A stretch of 64,000 bases of DNA from Streptomyces bicolor (GTDB taxonomy: Bacteria; Actinomycetota; Actinomycetes; Streptomycetales; Streptomycetaceae): positions 1 through 64,000 of the forward strand of contig NZ_JOFS01000009.1 in NCBI RefSeq assembly GCF_000719285.1, given 5' to 3'. The notes beneath the pieces are model-generated. The model saw only the letters and a list, made by a program, of their open reading frames with translations. It made no database searches and was not told where the DNA came from. The position numbers and the translations under genes are program-made. Shown one piece after another: positions 1 to 8,970 of the stretch (within the stretch, counting starts at the first letter, position 1; the number at the start of each line of letters is the position of its first letter).

Positions 1-1
1 T

Positions 2-379
2 GGCGCGTTCTCCGGCAAGGACCCGTCCAAGGTGGACCGTTCGGCGGCGTACGCGATGCGCTGGGTCGCCAAGAACGTCGTCGCGGCGGGTCTGGCCGCG
101 CGCTGCGAGGTGCAGGTGGCGTACGCGATCGGCAAGGCCGAGCCGGTCGGCCTGTTCGTCGAGACCTTCGGCACCGAGACGACCGGAGTGGCGAGGATCC
201 AGGCGGCCATCACCGAGGTCTTCGACCTCCGCCCGGCCGCCATCATCCGTGACCTGGACCTGCTCCGCCCGATCTACGCCCAGACCGCGGCCTACGGCCA
301 CTTCGGCCGTGAGCTGCCGGAGTTCACCTGGGAACGCACCGACCGCGTGGACGCCCTGCGGAAGGCGGCCGGGGCCTGA
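2..379 (+). CDS. metK: S-adenosylmethionine synthetase, C-terminal part (partial)
   Basis: The 5' end lies before the window; the reading frame is open from base 2. The visible 125 residues form the C-terminal domain of MetK, with the characteristic segments [23 protein letters not shown] and AAYGHFGRE. MetK makes SAM from methionine and ATP in the cytosol. The stop overlaps the next start (TGATG), so it is co-transcribed with the PfkB gene and the aminosugar genes. A metK copy embedded in a sugar operon, together with the PfkB gene and metF at the far end, suggests a cluster-specific copy rather than the housekeeping one; that is inference, because only the tail is visible. Confidence 0.93.
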   Translation, partial: GAFSGKDPSKVDRSAAYAMRWVAKNVVAAGLAARCEVQVAYAIGKAEPVGLFVETFGTETTGVARIQAAITEVFDLRPAAIIRDLDLLRPIYAQTAAYGHFGRELPEFTWERTDRVDALRKAAGA

Positions 380-1395
380 TGCGTATCGCCGTCACGGGCT
401 CCATCGCCACCGACCATCTGCTGTCCTTCCCCGGCCGGTTCGCCGAGCAGTTCGTCGCCGACCGGCTGGACCGGGTCTCCCTGTCCTTCCTCGCCGACAG
501 CCTGGAGGTGCGCCGCGGGGGAGTGGCCGCCAACATCGCCCTGGGACTGGCCCGGCTGGGCCTCACACCGGTGCTGGTGGGCGCGGCCGGCACGGACTTC
601 GCGGACTACGCGGCCTGGCTGCGCGAGAACGGCGTGGCCACGGACGCGGTGCTGGTCAGCGAGACCCTGCACACCGCCCGCTTCGTGTGCACGACCGACC
701 TCGACCACAACCAGATCGCCACCTTCTACGCCGGTGCGATGGCCGAGGCCTCCCGCATCAGCCTCGCCTCCGTCACCGAGCACAGCGGCCGGCCCGACCT
801 GGTGGTCGTGGGACCCAACGACCCCGGGGCGATGCTGCGGCACACCGAGGAGTGCCGGCAGCACCGCATCCCGTTCGCCGCCGACCCCTCCCAGCAGCTC
901 GCCCGTCTCGCACCCGACGAGGTACGTCAACTGGTCGCCGGGGCGGAGCTGCTGTTCACCAACGAGTACGAGGCCGCGCTTCTCCTCGAGCGCGCCGACT
1001 GGACCGAGGACGAGGTGCTGCGGCGCACCGGCGCCTGGATCGTCACGCGCGGCGCCGACGGAGTCGACGTCGCCCGCGCCGGACACGAGCGGCTGCACAT
1101 CGACGCCGTACCGACCACCCGGGCCGTCGACCCCACCGGAGTCGGCGACGCGTTCCGCGCGGGCTACCTCGTGGGAACCGCCCGTGGCCTGCCGCCCGAG
1201 CGGGCCGCCCGGCTGGGCTGTGCCCTGGCCACCGTCGTCCTGGAGACGGTCGGCACCCAGGAGTACGCGCTGACCCCGGCCGATCTGCTCCGCCGTATCG
1301 AAGCCGCCTACGGCCCGGCCGCCGCCCACGAGACCCGGCCCGGACTGGGCCCCGACCGAACCCCGAGCAACGTCAAGCAGGAGGCGATCGCGTGA
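379..1395 (+). CDS. PfkB-family carbohydrate kinase (adenosine kinase-like)
   Basis: This 338-residue ribokinase/PfkB-fold protein has the N-terminal glycine-rich substrate motif ([17 protein letters not shown]) and the C-terminal signature DPTGVGDAF at about residues 251-259, where D257 is the expected catalytic base. Bacterial proteins of this type phosphorylate adenosine or other ribosides. Its position directly after metK, sharing one base with the metK stop, favours adenosine salvage: adenosine released from S-adenosylhomocysteine would be returned to AMP during heavy methylation. Ribokinase or another sugar kinase cannot be excluded from sequence alone. The stop overlaps the GTG start of the aminotransferase gene. 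Confidence 0.85.
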   Translation: MRIAVTGSIATDHLLSFPGRFAEQFVADRLDRVSLSFLADSLEVRRGGVAANIALGLARLGLTPVLVGAAGTDFADYAAWLRENGVATDAVLVSETLHTARFVCTTDLDHNQIATFYAGAMAEASRISLASVTEHSGRPDLVVVGPNDPGAMLRHTEECRQHRIPFAADPSQQLARLAPDEVRQLVAGAELLFTNEYEAALLLERADWTEDEVLRRTGAWIVTRGADGVDVARAGHERLHIDAVPTTRAVDPTGVGDAFRAGYLVGTARGLPPERAARLGCALATVVLETVGTQEYALTPADLLRRIEAAYGPAAAHETRPGLGPDRTPSNVKQEAIA

Positions 1396-2513
1396 CCACC
1401 CGAGTCTGGGACTATCTGCCGGAGTACGCAGTCGAGAAGGACGACATCCTGGACGCCGTACAGAAGGTGTTCGGGTCCGGTCAGCTGGTGCTGGGCGAGA
1501 GCGTCAAGGGCTTCGAGGCCGAGTTCGCCGCCTACCACGGGCTGCCGTATGCCACCGGCGTCGACAACGGCACCAACGCGCTCAAGCTCGCCCTTCAGGC
1601 GCTGGGCATCGGCCCCGGCGACGAGGTCATCACGGTGTCCAACACGGCCGCGCCGACCGTCGTCGCCATCATCGGCGCCGGAGCCACACCCGTCTTCGTG
1701 GACGTCCGCGAAGAGGACTTCCTCATCGACACCGACCAGGTCGAGGCCGCCATCACGCCCCGCACCAAGGCGCTCCTGCCGGTCCACCTCTACGGCCAGA
1801 GCGTCGACATGGAGCCGCTCAAGCGCATCGCCGAGCAGCACGGGCTGAAGATCCTGGAGGACTGCGCCCAGTCGCACGGCGCCCGTCACCACGGCCGGCT
1901 CACCGGCACCATGGGCGACGCGGCGGCCTTCTCCTTCTACCCCACCAAGGTCCTCGGCGCGTACGGCGACGGCGGCGCGGTCGTCACCGCCGACGAGGAG
2001 ACCGAGCGGGCCATGAAGCAGCTGCGCTACTACGGCATGGACAAGGTCTACTACGTGGTGCGCTCGCCGGGCCACAACTCCCGCCTGGACGAGGTGCAGG
2101 CGGAGATCCTGCGCCGCAAGCTCACCCGCCTCGACGCCTATGTCGCAGGCCGCAACGCAGTAGCCCGCCGCTACGAGGAGCAGCTCGCCGACGTCACCGG
2201 CCCGGGCGGACTGCTGCTGCCCACCACCAACCCGGGCAACACCCACGTCTACTACGTGTACGTCGTCCGCCACCCGAAGCGTGACGCGATCATCGAGGCG
2301 CTCAAGGCCTACGACATCCACCTCAACATCAGCTACCCCTGGCCGGTGCACACCATGTCCGGCTACGAGCACCTCGGGTGGGCCGAGGGATCCCTGCCGG
2401 TCACCGAGAAACTGGCCGGCGAGATCTTCTCGCTGCCGATGTATCCCTCGCTGTCGGAGGGGCTCCAGGACAAGGTCATCGGTGCGCTGCGGGAGGTGCT
2501 GGCCCGTGTCTGA
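1392..2513 (+). CDS. DegT/DnrJ/EryC1/StrS-family sugar 3-aminotransferase
   Basis: This PLP-dependent aminotransferase (373 residues, GTG start overlapping the previous stop as GTGA) is of the NDP-sugar class. The PLP lysine is K186 in [15 protein letters not shown]; the aspartate of EDCAQSHGA contacts the pyridine ring. Close relatives use glutamate to aminate C-3 of TDP-4-keto or TDP-3-keto-6-deoxyhexoses. With the 2,3-dehydratase, epimerase, ketoreductase and N-methyltransferase beside it, the likely substrate is a 3-keto-2,6-dideoxy sugar, giving a 3-amino-2,3,6-trideoxyhexose. C-4 amination is possible but less likely because a 4-ketoreductase gene is present. A longer open frame reaching back to base 249 is a shadow over the PfkB gene and was not used. 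Confidence 0.9.
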   Translation: MTTRVWDYLPEYAVEKDDILDAVQKVFGSGQLVLGESVKGFEAEFAAYHGLPYATGVDNGTNALKLALQALGIGPGDEVITVSNTAAPTVVAIIGAGATPVFVDVREEDFLIDTDQVEAAITPRTKALLPVHLYGQSVDMEPLKRIAEQHGLKILEDCAQSHGARHHGRLTGTMGDAAAFSFYPTKVLGAYGDGGAVVTADEETERAMKQLRYYGMDKVYYVVRSPGHNSRLDEVQAEILRRKLTRLDAYVAGRNAVARRYEEQLADVTGPGGLLLPTTNPGNTHVYYVYVVRHPKRDAIIEALKAYDIHLNISYPWPVHTMSGYEHLGWAEGSLPVTEKLAGEIFSLPMYPSLSEGLQDKVIGALREVLARV

Positions 2514-3264
2514 GGCATCCGGATCCCTGGGCATCTACGACGTCGGTGACGTCTACGACGCGATCTACAACGGGCGCGGCAAGGACTACCGCGCCGAGTC
2601 CGCCGTCGTCGCGAAGCACATCCGCTCCCGATTCCCGGCCGCCGCCTCCCTGCTGGACGTCGGCTGCGGCACCGGCGGCCATCTCGGTCACTTCGCCGAG
2701 GAGTTCGGCGACGTGCGCGGCATCGACCTGGCCGACGGCATGCTCGACGTCGCCCGCCGCAACCACCCCGGCATCCCCGTCGAGCGCGCCGACATGCGCG
2801 GCTTCCGGCTGGGGCGCCGCTTCGACGCCGTCGCCTGCCTCTTCGCGGCCATCGGCAACCTCACCGGCGAGGACGAACTGGCCGCCACCCTGCGGTCGTT
2901 CGCCGACCACCTGGTCCCGGGCGGCGTCGCCGTCCTCGAACCCTGGTGGTTCCCGGAGAACTTCACGCCGGACCACGTCGGCGGAAGCGTCGTCACCCAC
3001 GGCGGCATGACCGTCGCCCGCGTCTCCCACACGGTCCTGCACGGCACGGGCGACGCCAGCCGCATGGACGTGCACTACCTGGTCGCCCGCCCGGGCCAGG
3101 ACGTCCGGCACTTCTCCGACACCCATGTCATGGCCCTCTACAGCAGGGCCCAGTACGAGGCCGCCTTCACCGCGGCCGGGTTCACGGTCGAGTACGTCAC
3201 CGGTGAGTACCCCGGCAACGGCCTCTTCGTCGGCGTCAAGTCCGTCAACCAGGAAGGCGAGTGA
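2506..3264 (+). CDS. TDP-3-amino-sugar N-methyltransferase (DesVI/TylM1 type)
   Basis: This class I SAM-dependent methyltransferase has 252 residues and motif [11 protein letters not shown] around residues 49-58. The N-terminal [14 protein letters not shown] block and the central [10 protein letters not shown] block are hallmarks of the family that mono- or dimethylates the amino group of TDP-3-amino-6-deoxysugars (DesVI, TylM1 and relatives). It starts at GTG 2506, eight bases inside the aminotransferase gene. It consumes SAM, which ties it to the metK and PfkB genes just upstream. Whether it adds one or two methyl groups cannot be read from the sequence; known close relatives usually dimethylate. 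Confidence 0.88.
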   Translation: MSEASGSLGIYDVGDVYDAIYNGRGKDYRAESAVVAKHIRSRFPAAASLLDVGCGTGGHLGHFAEEFGDVRGIDLADGMLDVARRNHPGIPVERADMRGFRLGRRFDAVACLFAAIGNLTGEDELAATLRSFADHLVPGGVAVLEPWWFPENFTPDHVGGSVVTHGGMTVARVSHTVLHGTGDASRMDVHYLVARPGQDVRHFSDTHVMALYSRAQYEAAFTAAGFTVEYVTGEYPGNGLFVGVKSVNQEGE

Positions 3265-3872
3265 GCGCCGTGCAGGTGCACAAGCTCGGCATCGAGGGTG
3301 CCTTCGAGTTCACGCCCCAGGTCTACAAGGACGACCGAGGCCTGTTCTCCTCCCCGTACCAGCAGGCGGCGTTCACCGAAGCCACCGGCCGGCCGCTGTT
3401 CCCCGTGAAGGACATCAGCCACAACCTCTCCGCCCGCGGCGTGCTGCGCGGCATCCACTACACCGCCACGCCGCCCGGCCGCGCCAAGTACGTCTACTGC
3501 CCCTACGGCCGTGTCCAGGACTTCCTGATCGACCTGAGGGTGGGCTCGCCCACCTTCGGCCAGTGGGAGGCCACCGAGATCGGCGGCGACGACTGCCGCG
3601 CCCTGTACATCCCGGTCGGTGTCGGCCACGCCTTCCTGTCCCTGCGGGACGACTCGATGGTCGTCTACGTGATGTCGGAGGGCTACGTCCCCGAGAACGA
3701 GCGTGCCGTCAGCCCGCTCGACCCCGAACTCGGGCTGCCGCTCCCGGCGGGCATCGAGGCCGCCCAGTCGCAGCGTGACCTGACCGCGCCCACCCTCGCG
3801 GAGGCCCGGGAGCGGGGCCTGCTGCCCACGTACGAGGCCTGCCAAGAGGTGGAGGCACAGCTGTGGCCGTGA
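3261..3872 (+). CDS. dTDP-4-keto-6-deoxyhexose 3,5- or 5-epimerase (RmlC type)
   Basis: This 203-residue RmlC-fold cupin has the family core: RGVLRGIHYT with catalytic histidine H66, the KYVYCPYGRVQDFLIDLR strand, and YIPVGVGHAFLSL. RmlC-type enzymes epimerise C-3 and/or C-5 of TDP-4-keto-6-deoxyglucose and its later intermediates. In a pathway with a 2,3-dehydratase the C-3 oxygen is lost, so the useful step here would be C-5 epimerisation, turning a D- into an L-configured sugar. The GTG start overlaps the methyltransferase stop, and the 3' end overlaps the ketoreductase gene by ten bases. Confidence 0.88.
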   Translation: MSAVQVHKLGIEGAFEFTPQVYKDDRGLFSSPYQQAAFTEATGRPLFPVKDISHNLSARGVLRGIHYTATPPGRAKYVYCPYGRVQDFLIDLRVGSPTFGQWEATEIGGDDCRALYIPVGVGHAFLSLRDDSMVVYVMSEGYVPENERAVSPLDPELGLPLPAGIEAAQSQRDLTAPTLAEARERGLLPTYEACQEVEAQLWP

Positions 3873-4870
3873 ACCCCCCGCTCGTGGTGCTGCTCGGCGC
3901 CACCGGATTCGTCGGCTCGGCCGTGCTGCGCGAACTCGCCCGGCGCCCGCTGCGGATCAGGGCCGTCTCCCGCCGCCCCGCGCAGGTCCCGGCCGACGCC
4001 CGCGCCCAGATCGAGGTGCGGGCCACCGACCTCACCGCGCCCGGCGCGATCGCCGAGGCGGTCGACGGCGCCGACGTGGTGATCCACACCGTGCTGTACA
4101 GCGCCGGCGCGACGACCTGGCGCGTCGAGGACGGCGACACCGCCGCCGAACGCGTCAACGTCGGCCTGGTCCGCGACCTCGTCGAGGCCCTGCGCGAGCG
4201 CCGCACCGCCGACGGCACACCCGTACGGGTCCTCTGGGCGGGCGCCGCCTCGCAGGCCGGCCCGCTCGACAAGGAGGTCCTCGACGGCACCGAGACCGAC
4301 CGGCCCAAGGGCGAGTACGACCGGCAGAAGCTCACCGCCGAACGGCTGCTGCTGGCCGCCGACGCCGAGGGCGTGCTGCGCGGCGCCGCGATCCGGCTGC
4401 CCACCGTCTTCGGCTACGGCCCCGAGTCCACCGCCCGCGACAAGGGCGTCGTCACCCTCATGGTGCGCCGCGCCCTGTCCGGCGAGTCGATCACCATGTG
4501 GCACGACGGCACGGTCCGCCGCGACCTGCTCTACGTCGAGGACGTGGCCCGCGCCTTCTCCGCCGCCGTGGACCACGCGGACGCGCTCGCCGGCCGGCAC
4601 TGGCTGCTCGGCACCGGCCGGGGCGAGCCGCTCGGCGAGGTCTTCACCACGGTCGCGGCCCTGGTCGCCGAGCAGACGGGCAAGCCCGCGGTCCCGGTGG
4701 TCTCCGTGCCCCCGCCCGCGCACGCCGAGGCGGGCGACTTCCGCAGCGTCACCATCGACGCCTCGGCGTTCCGTGCCGCCACCGGCTGGCACCCCGGGAC
4801 ACCGCTGGGCGAGGCGCTGCGCCGCACGGTCGCGTTCTGCGCCGAGGGCCGCGAGGGGAGCCTGACGTGA
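3863..4870 (+). CDS. NAD(P)-dependent sugar 4-ketoreductase (extended SDR)
   Basis: This 335-residue short-chain dehydrogenase of the extended type has a nucleotide-binding GATGFVG near the N terminus and a YxxxK catalytic pair in GEYDRQKLTAE. The family includes the NDP-hexose 4-ketoreductases that finish deoxysugar biosynthesis by reducing the C-4 ketone. Start GTG 3863 lies ten bases inside the epimerase gene, and the stop overlaps the dehydratase start as GTGA, so the sugar genes form one translationally coupled block. The stereochemistry at C-4 cannot be predicted. An epimerase/dehydratase role is formally possible for this fold, but pathway logic favours ketoreduction. Confidence 0.85.
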   Translation: MAVNPPLVVLLGATGFVGSAVLRELARRPLRIRAVSRRPAQVPADARAQIEVRATDLTAPGAIAEAVDGADVVIHTVLYSAGATTWRVEDGDTAAERVNVGLVRDLVEALRERRTADGTPVRVLWAGAASQAGPLDKEVLDGTETDRPKGEYDRQKLTAERLLLAADAEGVLRGAAIRLPTVFGYGPESTARDKGVVTLMVRRALSGESITMWHDGTVRRDLLYVEDVARAFSAAVDHADALAGRHWLLGTGRGEPLGEVFTTVAALVAEQTGKPAVPVVSVPPPAHAEAGDFRSVTIDASAFRAATGWHPGTPLGEALRRTVAFCAEGREGSLT

Positions 4871-6282
4871 CCGCGCCCGCGGCCCCCTCGCTCCCGACCG
4901 CGCCGGTGCTGCGCTCCCGCGCCGCCGAGGACCTGGCAGCCCGCCTGGCCCGGTCGGCCGCCGCCACCGACGCCGGGCACGGCATGCGCACCACCGACGT
5001 CGACGACTGGCTCGCCGGACGGGCCGGCGCCCACCGCTTCCGCGTACGGCGCCACCCGCTCGGCCGGCTCGACGGCTGGTCCTTCGCCGAGGGCACCGGC
5101 AACCTGGTGCACCACACCGGGAAGTTCTTCAGCGTCGAAGGACTGTCCGTCACCCTCAGCGAGGGCTCGGTGCGCTCCTGGCAGCAGCCCATCATCCGGC
5201 AGCCCGAGGTCGGCATCCTCGGCATCCTCGCCAAGGAGTTCGACGGGGTCCTGCACTTCCTGATGCAGGCCAAGATGGAGCCCGGCAACCGCAACATCCT
5301 CCAGCTGTCGCCGACCGTGCAGGCGACCCGGAGCAACTACTCCACCGTGCACCGCGGTTCGAAGGTGAAGTACCTCGAGTACTTCGCCGGACCCGGGCGG
5401 GCCCGCGTCCACGCGGACGTGCTCCAGTCCGAGCACGGCTCGTGGTTCTACCGCAAGGCCAACCGCAACATGCTGGTCGAGGTCGGCCCGGACACCGAGG
5501 TCCCGCTCGACGACGACTTCTGCTGGCTCACCCTGGGGCAGCTCGGCGAACTGCTGCGCCGCGACAACCTGGTCAACATGGACGCCCGTACGGTCATCGC
5601 CTGCTTCCCGCCGGCGCAGTCCTCCCCGGGCGCCCTGCTCACCGACGCCGAACTGCAGTCCTGGTTCACCGTCGAGCGCTCCCGGCACGATGTGGACATC
5701 CGGCGGATCCCGCTGGACGAGGTCGAGGGCTGGCAGCGCGGCGACGACGTGGTCGAGCGGCCCGACGGCCGGTACTTCCGGGTCGTCGGCGTCCGGGTCG
5801 AGGCCGGCAACAGGGAGGTCACCGGCTGGGACCAGCCCCTGTTCGAGCCCGCCGGCACCGGGGTCACGGCCTTCCTGTACCGCCGTATCGCCGGAGTGCC
5901 GCACCTGCTGGTGAACGCCAAGGTGGAGGCCGGGTTCCTGGACACGGTGGAACTCGCGCCCACCGTGCAGGCCAACCCCGGCAACTGGGAGCACCTGCCG
6001 CCCGGGGACCGCCCGCCGTTCCTGGACCTGGCGCTGGACGCCCCCGCCGACCGCGTGCGCTACGCGGCGATCCACTCGGAGGAGGGCGGCAGGTTCCTCA
6101 ACGCCGAGAGCCGCTACCTCTTCGTCGAGACCGACGAGTCCCAGACCCCGCTGCGGCCGCCCGCCGGCTACCAGTGGGCGACCCCGGGCCAGCTGGGCGC
6201 GCTGACCGCCCACGGGCACTACGTCAACGTCCAGGCCCGGACCCTTCTGTCCTGCATCGACGCCGGCGCCGTACAGCTGTAG
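4867..6282 (+). CDS. NDP-hexose 2,3-dehydratase (EvaA/TylX3 type)
   Basis: This 471-residue protein is built from two homologous halves, visible as the paired blocks QAKMEPGNRNILQLSPTVQA and NAKVEAGFLDTVELAPTVQA, each preceded by a W-x-QP motif. That internal duplication is the hallmark of NDP-hexose 2,3-dehydratases, which remove the C-2 hydroxyl of TDP-4-keto-6-deoxyglucose to give the unstable 3,4-diketo-2,6-dideoxy intermediate. Its presence means the sugar is 2-deoxygenated. It is the last of the coupled sugar genes. No 3-ketoreductase is present, consistent with direct transamination at C-3. RmlA and RmlB homologues needed to make the precursor are not in the window. Confidence 0.93.
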   Translation: MTAPAAPSLPTAPVLRSRAAEDLAARLARSAAATDAGHGMRTTDVDDWLAGRAGAHRFRVRRHPLGRLDGWSFAEGTGNLVHHTGKFFSVEGLSVTLSEGSVRSWQQPIIRQPEVGILGILAKEFDGVLHFLMQAKMEPGNRNILQLSPTVQATRSNYSTVHRGSKVKYLEYFAGPGRARVHADVLQSEHGSWFYRKANRNMLVEVGPDTEVPLDDDFCWLTLGQLGELLRRDNLVNMDARTVIACFPPAQSSPGALLTDAELQSWFTVERSRHDVDIRRIPLDEVEGWQRGDDVVERPDGRYFRVVGVRVEAGNREVTGWDQPLFEPAGTGVTAFLYRRIAGVPHLLVNAKVEAGFLDTVELAPTVQANPGNWEHLPPGDRPPFLDLALDAPADRVRYAAIHSEEGGRFLNAESRYLFVETDESQTPLRPPAGYQWATPGQLGALTAHGHYVNVQARTLLSCIDAGAVQL

Positions 6283-6351
6283 CGCCGCCTCACGGGGGAC
6301 GGCCGGGCCCGTCCTGTGCGCGCGGCCGTCCCCGAGGAGAGGCATGACCGT

Positions 6352-7284
6352 ATGACCACCGCCATCCCCGCCACGACCCCGCCCGGGTCCGCCCCGTCAC
6401 CCGGTGTCCGCCGCATCACCCTGGACGCCGCCGGCCTCACCCTGTCCGCGCTGCTCGCCGAACCCGCGTACGGCGCGCCGCGCGCCGGCGTCGTCGCCCT
6501 GCACGGCGGCGGCATGAGCGCCGGCTACTTCGACGGCCGGGCGCGTCCGGGTCAGTCCCTGCTCGCCCTCGGCGCCCGGCTCGGCTACACCGTCCTCGCC
6601 CTGGACCGGCCCGGCTACGGTGCCTCCGCCCACGCCCTGCCCGAGGGCCAGCGCCTGGCCGAGCAGTCGGACAGCCTGCACGCCGCCCTCGACGACTTCG
6701 CCCGTCGGCACGACACCGGCGCCGGACTCCTGCTGCTCGCCCACTCCTACGGCGGCAAACTCGCCCTCACCGCGGCCGCCGACGACGCGCGACGCGGCCC
6801 GCACGACTCCGGTCGCGGCCTGCTAGGCCTGGACGTCTCCGGTCTCGGGCACCGGTACGCGGTGGCGGCGCGGGAGCTGCCGGACGAACACGGCCACGGT
6901 CACTGGACCCGGAACTGGGGCAAGCTGCGCCTGTATCCGCCGGGCACCTTCCGGGACAGCGGCGCGCTGGTCGCCCCCATGCCGGCGCGGGAGCGGGAGG
7001 AGGCAGCGCGCTGGCCGGAGACGTTCGCGTCGCTGGCCGCGCGGATCCGCGTCCCGGTGCGGCTCACGTTCGCCGAGTACGAGGCGTGGTGGCGGCACGA
7101 CGACGACACCCTCGCCGCACTCCGGGAGCAGCTGGCCGGCGCGCCCCGGGTCGTGGTCGACCGGCTGCCCGGCGCCGGGCACAACATCAGCCTCGGCTGG
7201 GCTGCCCGCTCGTACCATCTGCGCGCCCTCGGCTTCCTGGAGGAGTGTCTCGCCCAGCGCGAGTGCGCCCCGGCCGGGCGCTGA
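6352..7284 (+). CDS. Alpha/beta hydrolase
   Basis: This 310-residue alpha/beta hydrolase shows HGGG for the oxyanion region (LHGGGMSAGYFDG), the nucleophile elbow in LLLLAHSYGGKLAL (Ser in HSYGG), and the catalytic histidine in PGAGHNISLGW. ATG 6352 is chosen because GAGGAGAGG lies nine bases upstream; the GTG at 6316 has no such site, and an ATG at 6344 in another frame closes after three codons. The substrate is unknown. In such clusters these enzymes act as thioesterases, cyclases or lactone/ester hydrolases. It ends just before the MFS gene and is probably part of the same transcript. Confidence 0.85.
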   Translation: MTTAIPATTPPGSAPSPGVRRITLDAAGLTLSALLAEPAYGAPRAGVVALHGGGMSAGYFDGRARPGQSLLALGARLGYTVLALDRPGYGASAHALPEGQRLAEQSDSLHAALDDFARRHDTGAGLLLLAHSYGGKLALTAAADDARRGPHDSGRGLLGLDVSGLGHRYAVAARELPDEHGHGHWTRNWGKLRLYPPGTFRDSGALVAPMPAREREEAARWPETFASLAARIRVPVRLTFAEYEAWWRHDDDTLAALREQLAGAPRVVVDRLPGAGHNISLGWAARSYHLRALGFLEECLAQRECAPAGR

Positions 7285-7291
7285 CGGACCG

Positions 7292-8602
7292 GTGACCGCC
7301 ATGCTCGGAAAGACTCTCGCGAGCGGCCTGCGCTCCCTGTCGGTGCGCAACTTCCGCCTCTTCGCGGCCGGTCAGCTCGTCTCCGTGGCGGGCACCTGGA
7401 TGATGGTCGTGGCACAGGACTGGCTGGTGCTCTCGCTGACCCGCGACTCCGCGGCGGCCCTCGCCACCGTGACGGCCCTGCAGTTCACGCCGCTGATGCT
7501 GTTCACCCTGTACGGCGGCAGGCTCGCCGACCGCCACGACAAGCGGAGCCTGCTGACGTGGGCCAACACGGTCTCCGCAGCCCTCGCCCTGGCTCTGGCG
7601 CTCCTCGACCTCTCCGGCTCGGCCCGCCTCTGGCACGTCTACTTCTTCGCGCTCGCCCTCGGCACGGTCAACGCCGTCGAGGTGCCGGCCCGGATGTCCT
7701 TCGTCGGCGAACTGGTCGGCGCGCGCCTGCTGCCCAACGCCTCCGCGCTCAGCGCCGCGTACTTCAATGTCGCCCGGGTCGCCGGGCCCGCCCTGGCGGG
7801 GCTGCTGATCAGCGCGTTCGGCACCGGGTGGGTGATGCTGCTGAACGCGGTGAGCTATGCGGCGACCGTGGCCGGGCTGCGCATGATGCGTACGGCCGAG
7901 CTGCATCGGCCGAAGCGGGCTGCCGGGCGGGGCGGGGTGACCGACGGGCTGCGGTATGTGACGAGCCGTCCGGACCTGCGGCTCCCCGTCGTGCTGATCG
8001 CGGTCGTCGGGTTGTTCGGCCTCAACTTCCAGCTGCTGCTGCCCCTGCTCGCGAAGACCGTCTTCCACGCAGACGCCGCCTCCTTCGGCCTGCTCACCAC
8101 GGCCTTCGCGGCCGGTTCCCTGCTGGCCGCGCTGGTCGGCACGGGACGCCGCTCCCGCCCCTCGGCCGGTACGGTCGTCCTCTCCGCGCTCGCCTTCGGG
8201 GTCCTGGAGACGACGGCCGCCTGGGCGCCCGACTTCATGTCCGCGCTGGCTCTGCTGGCCCTGACCGGATTCGCCTCCCTGTACTTCGCCCAGGCCGCCA
8301 ACCACCGCATCCAACTGGGCAGCGACCCCGTGTACCGGGGCCGGGTGATGGCCCTGTACACGCTGATCCTCCAGGGTTCGACGCCCCTGGGTGCCCTGCT
8401 CGTCGGGGGGCTGTCCCAGCGTCTGGGGGCACGTGCGGGGCTGCTGACCGGAGGGCTGGTGTCTACGGCGGCGGCGCTCGCGGCGTGGGCGGTGGTGCGC
8501 AGGGGGAGCGGCCGGGGCGAGGGCGACACCGGGCAGCGCGATGTTCAGGAACGCCGGCCGTCCCACGACCACCGGCACCCCACGAAAGGCGGTACGACAT
8601 GA
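7292..8602 (+). CDS. MFS transporter (MFS_3 / EntS-like exporter)
   Basis: This 436-residue membrane protein has about 12 hydrophobic segments and the MFS loop 2-3 motif GGRLADRHDKR. It belongs to the branch containing enterobactin-type exporters, and the probable role is efflux of the cluster product or an intermediate. GTG 7292 and ATG 7301 are both possible starts, with no strong ribosome site before either. The stop overlaps the start of the carrier-like gene (ATGA), so export and the carrier-like protein are translationally coupled, an unusual pairing. Confidence 0.85.
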   Translation: MTAMLGKTLASGLRSLSVRNFRLFAAGQLVSVAGTWMMVVAQDWLVLSLTRDSAAALATVTALQFTPLMLFTLYGGRLADRHDKRSLLTWANTVSAALALALALLDLSGSARLWHVYFFALALGTVNAVEVPARMSFVGELVGARLLPNASALSAAYFNVARVAGPALAGLLISAFGTGWVMLLNAVSYAATVAGLRMMRTAELHRPKRAAGRGGVTDGLRYVTSRPDLRLPVVLIAVVGLFGLNFQLLLPLLAKTVFHADAASFGLLTTAFAAGSLLAALVGTGRRSRPSAGTVVLSALAFGVLETTAAWAPDFMSALALLALTGFASLYFAQAANHRIQLGSDPVYRGRVMALYTLILQGSTPLGALLVGGLSQRLGARAGLLTGGLVSTAAALAAWAVVRRGSGRGEGDTGQRDVQERRPSHDHRHPTKGGTT

Positions 8603-8970
8603 CACTCGTCCCGGCCGCGACGGCCACGGCACCGCGGCGCCCCCGGCAGTCGGCCGGCCTGCCGGCCCCCGCCGTACTGCGCGCCATGCCCACCGACCTC
8701 CGCGTCCACACCCTGGAGGCCTGCCTGCGCCGCGAGTTGCAGCTCCGCCTGCGCGTCCCGCCCGCACACCGCGTCAGCGGCGACCGCCCCCTGCGCCGCC
8801 AGGGCGTTCACCCACTGCTGGCGCTGCAACTCAAGCGGGCCCTGGAGCACGCGCTCGATGTCGCGGTGCCGGCCGACCTGCTGTGCGAGGGGACACTCGG
8901 CGAGGTCGCGGAAACGCTGGCGGCCGGGCTCGGCGGCGGTCCGGAGGTTCACGAGGGCGGCAGTCCATGA
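8599..8970 (+). CDS. Acyl-carrier-protein-like protein without the carrier serine
   Basis: This 123-residue protein has a C-terminal half (about residues 40-112) that aligns with phosphopantetheine-binding carrier domains: the G-V-x-x-L-LALQLKRALE helix corresponds to the usual G-x-DSL-x-A-V-E-L-R helix, followed by the VPADLLCEGTLGEVAETL segment. At the attachment point the usual D-S-L reads H-P-L (H71-P72-L73), so the serine that takes 4'-phosphopantetheine is replaced by proline. It cannot be a normal carrier. It lies between an exporter and a phosphopantetheinyl transferase with overlaps on both sides. A docking, scaffold or regulatory role is possible; the fold assignment itself is from pattern recognition. 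Confidence 0.7.
   Translation: MTLVPAATATAPRRPRQSAGLPAPAVLRAMPTDLRVHTLEACLRRELQLRLRVPPAHRVSGDRPLRRQGVHPLLALQLKRALEHALDVAVPADLLCEGTLGEVAETLAAGLGGGPEVHEGGSP

Noticed and set aside
249..1391. Long plus-strand frame upstream of and continuous with the aminotransferase
   Set aside because: It is an antiphase shadow over metK and the PfkB gene, rich in Arg/Pro as expected from GC-biased third positions, and the aminotransferase has a coupled GTG start at 1392.
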